DNA of 64,000 nucleotides from the NCBI RefSeq assembly GCF_003008615.1, contig NZ_CP027657.1, positions 5,523,501 to 5,587,500 on the forward strand, written 5' to 3'. The DNA is from Pseudomonas mendocina. GTDB taxonomy: Bacteria > Pseudomonadota > Gammaproteobacteria > Pseudomonadales > Pseudomonadaceae. Below, in pieces: positions 8,064 to 17,220 of this stretch (its first letter is position 1; every line of letters begins with the position of its first letter). The notes under the pieces were generated by a model. That model did not search any database. It was not told the origin of the DNA and saw only the letters and a program-made list of their open reading frames with translations. The position numbers and the translations under genes were made by a program.

Positions 8064-9896
8064 TCAGACCGCCTCGGCGGCCTCTTCGTTGAACATGCCG
8101 TCCGACTGGCGGCTCCATAGGCGGTAGTAGTAACCGCGCTTCTTCAGCAACTCCCGATGGCTGCCATCCTCGACGACCCGGCCCTTGTCGAACACCAGGA
8201 TACGGTCGAGGTGAGCAACGGTGGACAAGCGGTGAGCCACGACGATCACCGTCTTGCCCTCCATGATCTCGTCCAGCTTGTCCTGGATGAAGCGCTCGGT
8301 GATCGAATCCAGACTCGAGGTAGCCTCGTCCATCACCAGGATCGGCGCGTTCTTCAGCAGCACGCGGGCAATGGCGATGCGCTGCCGCTGGCCGCCGGAC
8401 AGCTTCACCCCACGCTCGCCGACCAGCGAATCGTAGCCCTTGTCCATCGACTCGATGAAGGCGCTGGCACCGGCGCGATGAATTGCCGCCGCCAGTTCGT
8501 CCTGGGAGGCATCCAGCCGACCGTAGTGGATGTTCTCGCGGATGCTGCGGTGGAACAGCCCCGGCTCCTGCGGGATCAGGCCGATCTGCTGGTGCAATGA
8601 ATGTTGGGTGACCTCACGCACATCGGTGCCATCGATCAGCACCTGGCCGCCGTTCACGTCATACAGACGCAACAACAGGTTGAGCAGCGTCGACTTGCCG
8701 GAACCGGACGAGCCGACCAGCCCAACCCGCTGTCCGGCCGGGATGACCAGGTCGAGTTGCTCGAAAATCGGCTTGTCCGGCGCATAGCCGAACGTCACGT
8801 TGCGAAACTCCACCCGCCCCTGACTCACTTCCAGCTTTCCGGCACCTGGCTTGTCCACCACTTCATGCGGGCGGATCAGCGTGCGCACGCCGTTGGCGAT
8901 GTTGCCGGTGGCCTCGAAGAACTCCAGAAAGCGCCGCGACAGGCTGGCCACATCATTGATGATCAGCAGCGACAGGCTGGTGGACATGACAAAAGTGGCG
9001 ATACTGATCTGTCCGCTGCGCCACAGATACAGCGACAACAACAGCACGCCGATCTTCAGCGACATGCCCGACAGCGACTGGAACCAACGAATCTTCTCCA
9101 TGTAGCCGAACGAGCGATAGGCCGCGCCCACCTCGCGCTCGAGAAAATCCCCCAGGTAGCCGTGCTCGTAGGAGTGACGGGCGAACAGGCGAATGTTGGT
9201 CAGGTTGGTCACCGCATCCACCACCTTGCCGGTGCTGGTGCTGCGCGCCGACGAGTACTGCTGCGCCAGCGGGTGGCTGCGCTTGGCCAGGTGATAGCAG
9301 ATCAGGATGAACAGTACCGACCAGCCGAACATGAACGCGGCCAGCAGCGAAGAAGCTGTCCACAGCAGCAAGGTGGCCAGACTCAGCGTCACCACCAGCG
9401 GGATCAGGTCGAACAACAGGATGCTCAGGGTCTGGTTGACCCCCAGCGCCACCTCGGACACCCGATGCGCCAGCGCACCGGCAAACTCGCTGCTGACGAA
9501 GCGATGGGAATGCTGCTGCAGGTAGGCGAACACTGCATGGGTCACGGTGCGACGCTGCTGCGGCAACACGCGGATATGCACGCCGGTGGCGCCGCGGGTG
9601 AACAACACCTCCAGCAGCACCACCCCGGCGAACACCAGCACCGGCCATTGCAACACCACCAACGCCTGCTCGGCGCTCAATCCCTCGCTGACCAGCCGGG
9701 TGATCTGCCCCAGCCCCCAGGGCACCAGGATCGTACAGATCACCGCGGCAATCTGCAGCAGCAGGATGGCCAGGTACCAGGGCTGGTAGTGCCTGACGAA
9801 AAACAGCACGAACTGCAGCGGCGTATCCGGCAGGCTGCGAATGTTCCAGTCGAGCAAGGCGCTCGGAGGGCGAGGGTTGAAGCGGAAAACGCTCAT
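8064..9896 (-). CDS. ABC exporter, fused permease-ATPase (MsbA-like half transporter)
   Basis: A 610-residue half-transporter that should act as a homodimer in the inner membrane. The membrane domain spans about residues 20-320 with six hydrophobic segments. The ATPase domain has Walker A GSSGSGKST at 395-403, the signature LSGGQRQRI, Walker B ILVMDEATSSLD and an H-loop in VVAHRLSTV. Such exporters move lipids, drugs, peptides or siderophores outward. The gene is followed by the aldo/keto reductase and preceded by a GNAT gene 35 bp upstream. The substrate is unknown. Confidence 0.9.
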   Translation of the reverse strand: MSVFRFNPRPPSALLDWNIRSLPDTPLQFVLFFVRHYQPWYLAILLLQIAAVICTILVPWGLGQITRLVSEGLSAEQALVVLQWPVLVFAGVVLLEVLFTRGATGVHIRVLPQQRRTVTHAVFAYLQQHSHRFVSSEFAGALAHRVSEVALGVNQTLSILLFDLIPLVVTLSLATLLLWTASSLLAAFMFGWSVLFILICYHLAKRSHPLAQQYSSARSTSTGKVVDAVTNLTNIRLFARHSYEHGYLGDFLEREVGAAYRSFGYMEKIRWFQSLSGMSLKIGVLLLSLYLWRSGQISIATFVMSTSLSLLIINDVASLSRRFLEFFEATGNIANGVRTLIRPHEVVDKPGAGKLEVSQGRVEFRNVTFGYAPDKPIFEQLDLVIPAGQRVGLVGSSGSGKSTLLNLLLRLYDVNGGQVLIDGTDVREVTQHSLHQQIGLIPQEPGLFHRSIRENIHYGRLDASQDELAAAIHRAGASAFIESMDKGYDSLVGERGVKLSGGQRQRIAIARVLLKNAPILVMDEATSSLDSITERFIQDKLDEIMEGKTVIVVAHRLSTVAHLDRILVFDKGRVVEDGSHRELLKKRGYYYRLWSRQSDGMFNEEAAEAV

Positions 9897-9931
9897 GGCG
9901 CGGGTGTCCTTGCGGCAGATGGAGGGCGCAG

Positions 9932-10477
9932 TTACGCGCGAAGGGTGAGTGGCAGCGTGAAACGGGTCAGCGGCAGGGGTTCGCCGTTCTCCTCGAAGGT
10001 GCGTTGGCTGGTGGCATCGGCGTTGAAACCGGCGCGCTCATAGAAACGAATCGCACGGACATTACCGTCCAGCACCCAGGCGCTGGCAGCGCGATAGCCC
10101 GCCGCCTCCAGCCCTTGGCGCGCGGTATTCCAGAGGCGCGAGCCGATGCCCTGCCCCCAGGCCTCCTGCAACAGGTAGATGGCCATCAGCTCACCGGTGC
10201 CGGTCGCTACGTTCTGGTCACGGCTGGCACCGAAACAGCAGAAGCCCAACACGCGGCCGCCCTGCTCAGCCACCCGAATTCCTGGCTCGCCGGTGGCGAT
10301 GGCCTGTTCGAAATAGACGGTACGGCGCTCCCGGTTCTGTTCCAGTCCGGCGAGAAACTCGGCCGACAGCAGCGTGCGGTAGGCCTCCTGCCAGCTGCGG
10401 ATATTCACCTCGGCGATGGCGCGGGCATCCTCCTGCGTGGCGAGGCGGATCAGAACCTGGTCAGGAACGGCAGTCAT
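9932..10477 (-). CDS. GNAT family N-acetyltransferase
   Basis: A 181-residue acetyltransferase. The acetyl-CoA pyrophosphate-binding region reads LLQEAWGQGIGSRLW (about 102-116), matching the Q/RxxGxG/A motif, and the late motif RAIRFYERAGF is typical of the fold. It has weak similarity in style to RimI-like and small-molecule acetyltransferases, so the acceptor cannot be named. It is transcribed toward the ABC exporter with a 35-bp gap and may be cotranscribed. A long hairpin separates it from the MFS gene upstream, so it is probably not part of the sulfur operon. Confidence 0.85.
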   Translation of the reverse strand: MTAVPDQVLIRLATQEDARAIAEVNIRSWQEAYRTLLSAEFLAGLEQNRERRTVYFEQAIATGEPGIRVAEQGGRVLGFCCFGASRDQNVATGTGELMAIYLLQEAWGQGIGSRLWNTARQGLEAAGYRAASAWVLDGNVRAIRFYERAGFNADATSQRTFEENGEPLPLTRFTLPLTLRA

Positions 10478-10702
10478 GTGGGCAGGCCTTGTCTTTTACG
10501 GTCGAACAACCGTGGCCTACTGCCAAAGCAGGCTGTATGCCAACTTGCAAACGCAGGAAAACCGGGGCGTTGCGAGGTGCCACGAAGATTGACGAGCGAC
10601 GGCCAGAAGACACTTTGCTGAATCGCTGTTCGCCGTAGGACAGTGCCGTGCACGGACAGCATTCGCCCTGCTCATCCGCACGGATACCAGACGCCGGTGA
10701 CC

Positions 10703-10768
10703 GTAGGGTGCGCCGTGCGCACCGCCTTCGGCACCACCTCAAACGCTGGTGCGCACGGCGCACCCTAC
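10703..10768. repeat. Inverted repeat of the GTAGGGTGCGCC family
   Basis: Two perfect 21-nt arms (10703-10723 and 10748-10768) beginning GTAGGGTGCGCCGTGCGC are separated by 24 nt. The hairpin begins 7 bp past the stop of the MFS gene, so it could end or protect the long sulfur-operon transcript. Related copies occur elsewhere in the window. Confidence 0.85.
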
Positions 10769-10774
10769 CGGGCT

Positions 10775-12202
10775 TCATCCGCCTGTCACCGCACTCCCCG
10801 CCTGGCGCCCCAGCCGGCGAAACAACACCCAGGAGCAGGCACATAGAACGCCGCACAGCAGCATGGTCAGGCTCAGGTCGGAGGCCTGGATTTCCGCGTG
10901 ACCGCGCAGGTTCATGATCGCGCTGAGCAACACCGCCGCCAGCCCCACGGCCAGGCTCATGCTCAGTTGCATGGACATCGCCGACAGGCTGCTGGCGCGG
11001 CTGGTCAACTCGACTGGTACGTCGGAGAAGGTCAACGCCCCCAGGGTGCTGAACTGCAGCGAACGGATGATGCCGCCGACGTAAAGCAGCAGGACGATCA
11101 GCCAGTACGGTGTCTGCGCCTCGAAGATCGCGCACAGAGCGATGGAGAAACCGGCCAGTAGCGAGTTCCCCATCAGCGTGCGACGGAAGCCGAAGCGTTT
11201 GACGATGCGCACCGAGAGAAACTTGATGGTCAGCGCCCCCGCTCCACCCGCCAAGGTCAGCAGACCAGCCACCAGAGGGCTGAGGCCGAAGCCGACCTGG
11301 AACAGCAGCACCAGCAGAAACGGCTGCGACGCACTGCCCAGACGAAACAGGTTGCCAGCCCAGATCGCCGTGGCGAAGGTCGGCACGCGCAGCAGGCGCA
11401 GGTCGATCAGCGGGTGCGCCACACGCCTCGCATGACGCACGTAAAGCGCCGCGCTGACGCTACCCAGCACCAGCAGCACGATGATCCAGCGGCTCGGCAG
11501 CAGACCGTGACCAATGGCCTCGAAGGCGAATACCAGGCTGGCCAGGCCAATGCCGCTGAGCAGGAAACCGCGGCCATCGAGTTGCGCCTCGGGTTGCGCA
11601 GGGTAATCGGGAAGGTGCCGCAGGATCATCGCGATACCGAGCACACCAATGGGCAGGTTGATCAGGAAGATCCAGTGCCACGACAGCACGCTGACCAATA
11701 GACCACCCAACGGCGGGCCGAGTACCGGCCCGATCAACGCGGGAATCGACAGGAACGCCATGGCCTGCAACAGATGCTCCCGGCGCGACCAGCGCAGCAG
11801 GATCACCTGCCCCACCGGTACCATCATCGCCCCGGACGCCCCCTGCAGCAGGCGTGACAGCGAGAGCTGCAGCAACGAAGTGGAAGTCGCGCAGGCCAGC
11901 GAGCTGAGCATGAACAGCACGATGGCGGCGACGAACACCCGTCGTGGCCCGAAGCGATCCGCCGCCCAACCGCTGACCGGAACGAACAGCGCCACCGCAA
12001 GCAGATACAGCGACACCACCAGATTCATGCGCACCGTCGGCTCGCCGAACTCCACCGCCATCTGCGGCAAGGCGGTGAGCACAGCAGTGGCGTCGAGCAG
12101 CTCCATGAACAGCGCACAGCCGATGATCAGCGGGACGGTGCGCCTGAATGGCGTCGAGATGGGTTCGGCCTGGTTGACCTCCAGAGGTTCTCTGCAACCC
12201 AC
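10775..12202 (-). CDS. MFS transporter, DHA2 (EmrB/QacA-like) drug/metabolite exporter
   Basis: A 475-residue polytopic membrane protein with about 14 hydrophobic segments. Motif A of the major facilitator family is seen as GWAADRFGPRRVF (about 78-90), and the first helix contains the DHA2-typical LDATAVLTALP. It starts with GTG at 12202, one base before the stop codon of the monooxygenase-like gene, and is the last gene of the sulfur operon. In that position it could export the desulfurised carbon skeleton, a toxic by-product such as sulfite, or the surplus substrate. That role is inferred from context only. Confidence 0.82.
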   Translation of the reverse strand: MGCREPLEVNQAEPISTPFRRTVPLIIGCALFMELLDATAVLTALPQMAVEFGEPTVRMNLVVSLYLLAVALFVPVSGWAADRFGPRRVFVAAIVLFMLSSLACATSTSLLQLSLSRLLQGASGAMMVPVGQVILLRWSRREHLLQAMAFLSIPALIGPVLGPPLGGLLVSVLSWHWIFLINLPIGVLGIAMILRHLPDYPAQPEAQLDGRGFLLSGIGLASLVFAFEAIGHGLLPSRWIIVLLVLGSVSAALYVRHARRVAHPLIDLRLLRVPTFATAIWAGNLFRLGSASQPFLLVLLFQVGFGLSPLVAGLLTLAGGAGALTIKFLSVRIVKRFGFRRTLMGNSLLAGFSIALCAIFEAQTPYWLIVLLLYVGGIIRSLQFSTLGALTFSDVPVELTSRASSLSAMSMQLSMSLAVGLAAVLLSAIMNLRGHAEIQASDLSLTMLLCGVLCACSWVLFRRLGRQAGSAVTGG

Positions 12203-12203
12203 C

Positions 12204-13406
12204 TCAGAACAACCCGGAAGCCGGCGGCTGGGTACCCTTGAGCTGCCAGGCGCCGACCACTGCCGCCTTCCAGTGGCGCGGGTTGTGGTTGGCCACGGTG
12301 CGTGCGTTGCGCCAGTGCCGGTCGAGGTTGTGCGCGCGCCCGGTGGTCGAGGCGCCGCCGACGTCGAACAGCAGCTCGCCAGCCTTCAGCGCCGACTCCA
12401 CCGCCAGGTACTGCGCCTGTGCCACGTCAATCGAGGCACGCGTGATCGCCTCCTGACTCAGCCCTTCGGCCCAGGCCGCGTCGATGCTTTCCGCGGCGCG
12501 CAGCACCAGCGCCTCGGCAGCGAAGGCACGGGCGGAGATTTCCCCCACCGAGTACTCCACGTAGGGATCGTCCACCGAGCGCGTGGCCGTGCTGTGCTTG
12601 ATCGGTCGTGCGTGCTCACGGGCAAAATGCACCGCATCGTTCAGCGCATTGCGAGCGATACCCGCCTCTACCGCCGCCAGGAACAGCTGCAGGAACGGCG
12701 TGACGATGGAACGCTGGCCCTCTTCGCCCAGGCGCTGGCGTATCTCATGCGGATGCACGAGCACGTTGTGCAGGTGGGTGGTGCCGCTGGCGGTGAGGCG
12801 CTGGCCCATGGCGTCGAAATCGTCGACCAGCTCCAGCCCCTCGCGATCACGCGGCAGGATGAACGACACCGGCTGCTCGTTCTCGTCCAGCGCCACGGCA
12901 CTGACCCAGTCGGCGTACAGCGAGCCGGTGCTGTAGTACTTGCTGCCATTGGCGCGGTAGTGCTCGCCTTCGCGCACGATGCGCGCGCTGATCGCGCCAT
13001 TGGCGCCGCCGATCTCCCAGCCGGCGTTGCCGAACACTTCGCCGGCCAGGTAACGCGGGAACCAGCGCTCGCGCTCCGCCTCACTGCCACGTACCAGCAA
13101 CCCCTCGATGAAGGAAAAGCTCGGACGCAGTGCCTGGGCGATATTGGAATCCACGGCGGCCAGGTCGACGACGAACTGCACCACCTCGCGCACGCTGGCG
13201 CCACTGCCACCGTAGGCCTGGGGAATGCGCCAGGTCAGCAGGCCATCGGCGGCCAGCTCACGGATCTGCTGTTGCGGCAGGAGGCGCTGGCGTTCGCGTT
13301 CGGCAACGCCCTCGGCAATCTTGCTCAGATGGCTCTCGGCACGACGTCGCAGGTCGGCGACGTCGAGGGTTTTGTTGACGCTGATGCTGCTGGCCTGAAG
13401 GCTCAT
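12204..13406 (-). CDS. DszC/SfnB-like acyl-CoA dehydrogenase-fold flavin monooxygenase (second copy)
   Basis: A 400-residue protein of the acyl-CoA dehydrogenase superfamily in the DszC/SfnB subgroup, which uses reduced flavin and oxygen to oxidise sulfur compounds. The N-terminal helical domain has the motif QAYGGSGASVREVV, the middle beta domain GSKYYSTGSLYADWV, and the C terminus the DszC-like RHWRNARTVANHNP. The last of these recurs in the paralogue at 18564-19964. ATG at 13406 fits the family, but an upstream ATG at 13487 has a better GGAG ribosome-binding site and would add 27 basic residues. It lies between the ABC ATPase and the MFS exporter in the sulfur operon. Confidence 0.82.
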   Translation of the reverse strand: MSLQASSISVNKTLDVADLRRRAESHLSKIAEGVAERERQRLLPQQQIRELAADGLLTWRIPQAYGGSGASVREVVQFVVDLAAVDSNIAQALRPSFSFIEGLLVRGSEAERERWFPRYLAGEVFGNAGWEIGGANGAISARIVREGEHYRANGSKYYSTGSLYADWVSAVALDENEQPVSFILPRDREGLELVDDFDAMGQRLTASGTTHLHNVLVHPHEIRQRLGEEGQRSIVTPFLQLFLAAVEAGIARNALNDAVHFAREHARPIKHSTATRSVDDPYVEYSVGEISARAFAAEALVLRAAESIDAAWAEGLSQEAITRASIDVAQAQYLAVESALKAGELLFDVGGASTTGRAHNLDRHWRNARTVANHNPRHWKAAVVGAWQLKGTQPPASGLF

Positions 13407-13535
13407 ATCGAATATCCCGATGCGGGGGGACTGCAGCGACGCGACGGTGCGCTGTGTCCCCGGACGTAGTTTCTTTCTCGTGCTCATACCCTGGCTCCGG
13501 CCAGTGCCTGAGCGATGGCGAACATCCCGAGCGGC

Positions 13536-15194
13536 TCAATGAGCAATCGCTTCGACACGAACGCCGCGCTCCTCATGGATGTACAGGAAGGGAATCGCTG
13601 CCAGCAGCGTGCGCGTGTAGGCATGCCGGGGCCGGGCGAACACCTCGCGCACCGGGCCGCTCTCCACCACCACACCGTCCTTCATCACCAGCACGCGGTC
13701 GCTGACCTGCTGCACCACGCCCAGGTCGTGGGAGATGAACAGGCAGGCCAGGCCCAGGCGCTGCTTGAGGTCGGCGAGCAACTGGAGAATCTGCGCCTGC
13801 ACCGACACGTCCAGCGCCGATACCGGCTCGTCACACACCAGTACGTCCGGCTCGGCAGCCAGGGCGCGGGCGATGGCGATGCGCTGACGCATGCCGCCGG
13901 AGAGTTCGATAGGCCGTCTCGCCAACAGCGCCGGGTCGAGCTGCACCAGACGCAGCAATTCCTCGGCGCGCTGGCGACGCGGCTCGCCACGCGGCACACC
14001 GGCCACCGCCAGCGCTTCGTCCAGCACCCGTTGCACGGTGTAGCGCGGGTCGAACGAGCTCAGCGGATCCTGGAACACCACCTGGATGCGCTTGCGCTCC
14101 TCGCGCTGCTGCCCGGACGACAGCTCGCGCCAGGGGCGGCCGCGCAGCAAGACCTGGCCGCCATCGGGTTTTTCCAGCGCCAGCAGCATGCGCGTCAGGG
14201 TGGTCTTGCCCGAGCCGGACTCGCCGACGATGCCCAAGGTCTCACCGGCGCGCAGGGTGAATGAGGTCGGCATCACCACCGTGCGCGACTGTCCGTCGGG
14301 GCCGACGAAGCGCTTGCTCAACTCGCGCGCCTCGACCACCGTCTGCCGCTCGGCGAAGGCGTCGGCGTTGTCGCTGGTCAGTGCTGGGTCGCGCCGCACG
14401 TGCACCGCCGCCGCTGCGCGCAGCAGACTCTTGGTATAAGCCTCGCGCGGCGCGTAGAGCACCTGTTCGACCGGCCCCTGCTCGATGATCTCGCCATGGC
14501 GCATCACCGCCACGCGGTCGGCCAGGCGCGACACCACGGCCATGTCGTGGCTGACCACCAGCATCGCCCGTTCCTGACTGCGCAGCGAGATCAGCAGATC
14601 CATCACCTGCGCCTGCACCGTGGCATCGAGCGCAGTGGTTGGCTCGTCGGCGATCAGCAGATCCGGCTCGCAGGCGATGGCCGAAGCGATCAGCGCGCGC
14701 TGGCGCAAACCACCGGATAGCTGGTGCGGGTACTGGCGGGCACGCAGCTCCGGCTGCGGCACGCCAACCGCACGCAACAGCTCGATGATCCGCTCCTCGC
14801 GCTGCTCACGGGTCAGCTCAGTATGCAAACGCAGCGCCTCGTCGATCTCACGGCCAATCGGACGCAGCGGGTCGAGCGAACCGAGGGCATCCTGCATGAC
14901 GAAGCCGATGCGCCCACCGCGGATACTCTGCCAATCACGTCCACGGCAAGTGAGCAGATCCTGCTCGTCGAAACGCAGGCGCGCCGCCTGTATCCGTGCG
15001 CCCTGCCCGGCCAGGCCGACCAGGGTACGCGAGGTAACGCTCTTGCCCGAGCCGGACTCGCCGACCAACGCCAGACACTCGCCCCGGTAGAGCTGGAAGG
15101 ACACGCCCTTGACCACCGGCGCCGCGCCGGCAAAACCAACACGCAGGTCGCTGACGTCGATCAGCGGGGCGATGGGAGAAATCAGCGTGGTCAT
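13536..15194 (-). CDS. Fused double ABC ATPase of peptide-type importer (DppD-DppF fusion)
   Basis: A 552-residue protein with two complete ABC ATPase domains. The first has Walker A GESGSGKS at 45-52, the second GESGSGKTT at about 325. Each has its own signature motif (LSGGLRQRA and LSGGMRQRI) and Walker B. Such fusions (GsiA-like) energise peptide/opine/glutathione-type importers. ATG at 15194 overlaps the stop of the permease gene by 4 bp. With the permeases at 15191-16075 and 19961-20893 and the binding proteins it completes one import system, placed among oxidative desulfurisation genes. Confidence 0.92.
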   Translation of the reverse strand: MTTLISPIAPLIDVSDLRVGFAGAAPVVKGVSFQLYRGECLALVGESGSGKSVTSRTLVGLAGQGARIQAARLRFDEQDLLTCRGRDWQSIRGGRIGFVMQDALGSLDPLRPIGREIDEALRLHTELTREQREERIIELLRAVGVPQPELRARQYPHQLSGGLRQRALIASAIACEPDLLIADEPTTALDATVQAQVMDLLISLRSQERAMLVVSHDMAVVSRLADRVAVMRHGEIIEQGPVEQVLYAPREAYTKSLLRAAAAVHVRRDPALTSDNADAFAERQTVVEARELSKRFVGPDGQSRTVVMPTSFTLRAGETLGIVGESGSGKTTLTRMLLALEKPDGGQVLLRGRPWRELSSGQQREERKRIQVVFQDPLSSFDPRYTVQRVLDEALAVAGVPRGEPRRQRAEELLRLVQLDPALLARRPIELSGGMRQRIAIARALAAEPDVLVCDEPVSALDVSVQAQILQLLADLKQRLGLACLFISHDLGVVQQVSDRVLVMKDGVVVESGPVREVFARPRHAYTRTLLAAIPFLYIHEERGVRVEAIAH

Positions 15195-16075
15195 AGCGCC
15201 TTGCCCTCGCTGTGGCGCAACAGCGCGCGGCCCAGTGCGGTGATCGCCACCACGGTCAGGGTCACGGCGATGCCGGGCGCGGCCACCAGCCACCAGGCGT
15301 TGGCCAGGAAGTTGCGCCCCACGGAGAGCATCGCCCCCCACTCCGGCGCGGGTGGCGGCGCACCGAAGCCGAGGAAGCTCAGCGAGGCGCCGGCGGCGAT
15401 GTTGCCGCCAACGCTGATGGTGGCGAGGATCAGGATCGGCTTGATCGCATTGGGCAGCACATGCCGCAGGATCACCAGCAGGCGCGACAGACCGAGCGTC
15501 AGCGCCGCCTCGACATAGGGCGCGCGGCGCACCACCAGGGTCTGCGCACGCACCATGCGGGCGAAACGCGGAATGCCGGCGATACCGATGGCGATCACCG
15601 CGTTGAGCATGCCCTGCCCCCAGAAGGTGATGATCAGCAGCGCCAGCAGCAGATCGGGAAAGGCCAGCAGCACGTCGATGAACCGCATGATCGCCGCGTC
15701 CAGCCAGCGGTGGCCAAGCCCGGCAGCCAGGCCCAGCAGCACGCCGCCGACCAGAGCGATGACGGTGGCCGCCACGCCCATCAGCAGCGACGCACGGGCG
15801 CCGTGCACCAGGCGCGCAAGCACATCGCGGCCGTTCTCGTCGGTACCCAGCCAGTGCGCCGCGCTCGGTGCACGGAAGGCATCGCGGGCGCTGGCAGCCA
15901 GCGGGTCGCTGTGCACCAGCCAGCTCGGCTCGATGCTGGCCAGCACCAGCAATGTCACGAACAACCCGGCCAGCAGCAATCCAGGGCGACGCAGCGCCGG
16001 CAGCGACCAGGCTGGCAAGCGCAGGCGCGCACTCGGACGCTCGGCGCCGAACACATCGGAAGAGGAAAGACTCAT
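15191..16075 (-). CDS. Peptide-type ABC importer permease, DppC-like
   Basis: A 294-residue inner-membrane permease of the binding-protein-dependent (BPD) type. The N-terminal OppC/DppC extension contains HWLGTDENGRDVLARLVHGA, the hallmark of DppC/OppC/GsiD subunits. The EAA loop region lies near YVEAALTLGLSRLLVILRHV. ATG at 16075 has GGAG nine bases upstream and is preferred over the longer frame. It should pair with the DppB-like permease at 19961-20893. Unusually, enzyme genes separate the two permease genes by nearly 4 kb. Confidence 0.92.
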   Translation of the reverse strand: MSLSSSDVFGAERPSARLRLPAWSLPALRRPGLLLAGLFVTLLVLASIEPSWLVHSDPLAASARDAFRAPSAAHWLGTDENGRDVLARLVHGARASLLMGVAATVIALVGGVLLGLAAGLGHRWLDAAIMRFIDVLLAFPDLLLALLIITFWGQGMLNAVIAIGIAGIPRFARMVRAQTLVVRRAPYVEAALTLGLSRLLVILRHVLPNAIKPILILATISVGGNIAAGASLSFLGFGAPPPAPEWGAMLSVGRNFLANAWWLVAAPGIAVTLTVVAITALGRALLRHSEGKAL

Positions 16076-16094
16076 GACAGGCTTCTCCACGGTC

Positions 16095-17150
16095 TCAGGG
16101 CGCCGGGTTGGGCAGGCGGGCATGGATGGCACTGAGCGCCGTCAGCAATTCGTCATCGAGCGGCAACGCCAGGCTGTCCAGGTTCTCCTGCAACTGCGCC
16201 AGGCTGGTGGCGCCGCTCAGTGCGCTGGTAACGAATGGCCGACTGGTGACGAAGGCCAGCGCCAGCTGTGCCGGCGACAGATCGCGGCTGCGCGCCAGCT
16301 CGACGTATGCACGCACCGCACGCTGCGCCTCTGCACTGGCGTAGCGGGCGAAACGTCCATAGGGAGAACCCTCTGACAATCGCGCCCCCACTGGCTGCGC
16401 GCCGTCGAGGTACTTGCCGCTGAGCACGCCGAAAGCGATCGGCGAATAGGCCAGCAACCCGACGCCTTCGCGATGGCTGTACTCGGCCAGACCGACCTCG
16501 TACAGGCGGTTGAGCAGACTGTACGGATTCTGGATGCTGACGATGCGTGGCAAGCCCAGGCGTTCGGCAGCCTTGAGAAACTGCCCCACACCCCAGGGCG
16601 TCTCGTTGGACACGCCGATATGGCGGATCAACCCCTCCTTCACCAGCTCGGCGAGCGCCGCCAGCGTCTCTTCGATGGCCACGCTTTCTTCGTCATCGAC
16701 CCAGGGATAGTCACGCAGGCCGAAGAAGTTGGTGCTGCGATCCGGCCAGTGCAGCTGGTAGAGGTCGAGGTAATCGGTCTGCAGGCGGTCGAGGCTGCCT
16801 TGCAATGCAGCGCGCAGGTTCTTCGCATCGTGGTGCGACTTGCCGTCACGAATGTGGTTCTGCGATGGCGTACGCGCCGGGCCGACCGCCTTGCTGGCCA
16901 GCACGATGTCCTGGCGGCGCTTGCTCCTGGCCAGCCAGGAGCCGATGAAACGCTCGGTGCTGCCCCAGGTGTCGGCACGGGTCGGCGTGGGGTACATCTC
17001 GGCGGTGTCCACCAGGTTGACGCCCTGGGACAGCGCATAGTCGAGTTGCTGGTGGGCGTCGGCTTCACTGTTCTGGTGACCCCAGGTCATGGTGCCGAGA
17101 CCGATGACGCTGACCTGGATGCCACTGTTGCCGAGTGGGCGGTATTTCAT
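16095..17150 (-). CDS. tas: Tas-like NADP(H)-dependent aldo/keto reductase
   Basis: A 351-residue aldo/keto reductase close in length and pattern to E. coli Tas (346 residues). It shares the start MKYRPLGNSGIQVSVIGLGT and the insertion TRADTWGSTERFIGSWL. The catalytic set is D48, Y53, K87 and the histidine in YQLHWPDR. Tas-type enzymes reduce carbonyl compounds. In the sulfur operon this one could reduce the aldehyde or ketone released when a monooxygenase cleaves a C-S bond, in the way sulfonate monooxygenases release aldehydes. It lies 19 bp before the DppC-like gene and 70 bp after the FMN monooxygenase. Confidence 0.85.
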   Translation of the reverse strand: MKYRPLGNSGIQVSVIGLGTMTWGHQNSEADAHQQLDYALSQGVNLVDTAEMYPTPTRADTWGSTERFIGSWLARSKRRQDIVLASKAVGPARTPSQNHIRDGKSHHDAKNLRAALQGSLDRLQTDYLDLYQLHWPDRSTNFFGLRDYPWVDDEESVAIEETLAALAELVKEGLIRHIGVSNETPWGVGQFLKAAERLGLPRIVSIQNPYSLLNRLYEVGLAEYSHREGVGLLAYSPIAFGVLSGKYLDGAQPVGARLSEGSPYGRFARYASAEAQRAVRAYVELARSRDLSPAQLALAFVTSRPFVTSALSGATSLAQLQENLDSLALPLDDELLTALSAIHARLPNPAP

Positions 17151-17181
17151 GGATGTGTCTCACGCAATGGCGGTTGTTTGT

Positions 17182-17206
17182 GTAGGGCGGGTGCAACCCG
17201 CCCTAC
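17182..17206. repeat. Short perfect intercistronic hairpin
   Basis: An 11-bp perfect stem GTAGGGCGGGT/ACCCGCCCTAC with loop GCA lies between the FMN monooxygenase and tas-like genes. There is no T-run on the minus strand, so it is more likely an mRNA-stability element than a strong terminator. Confidence 0.7.
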
Positions 17207-17220
17207 GAGTTCGTAATCGT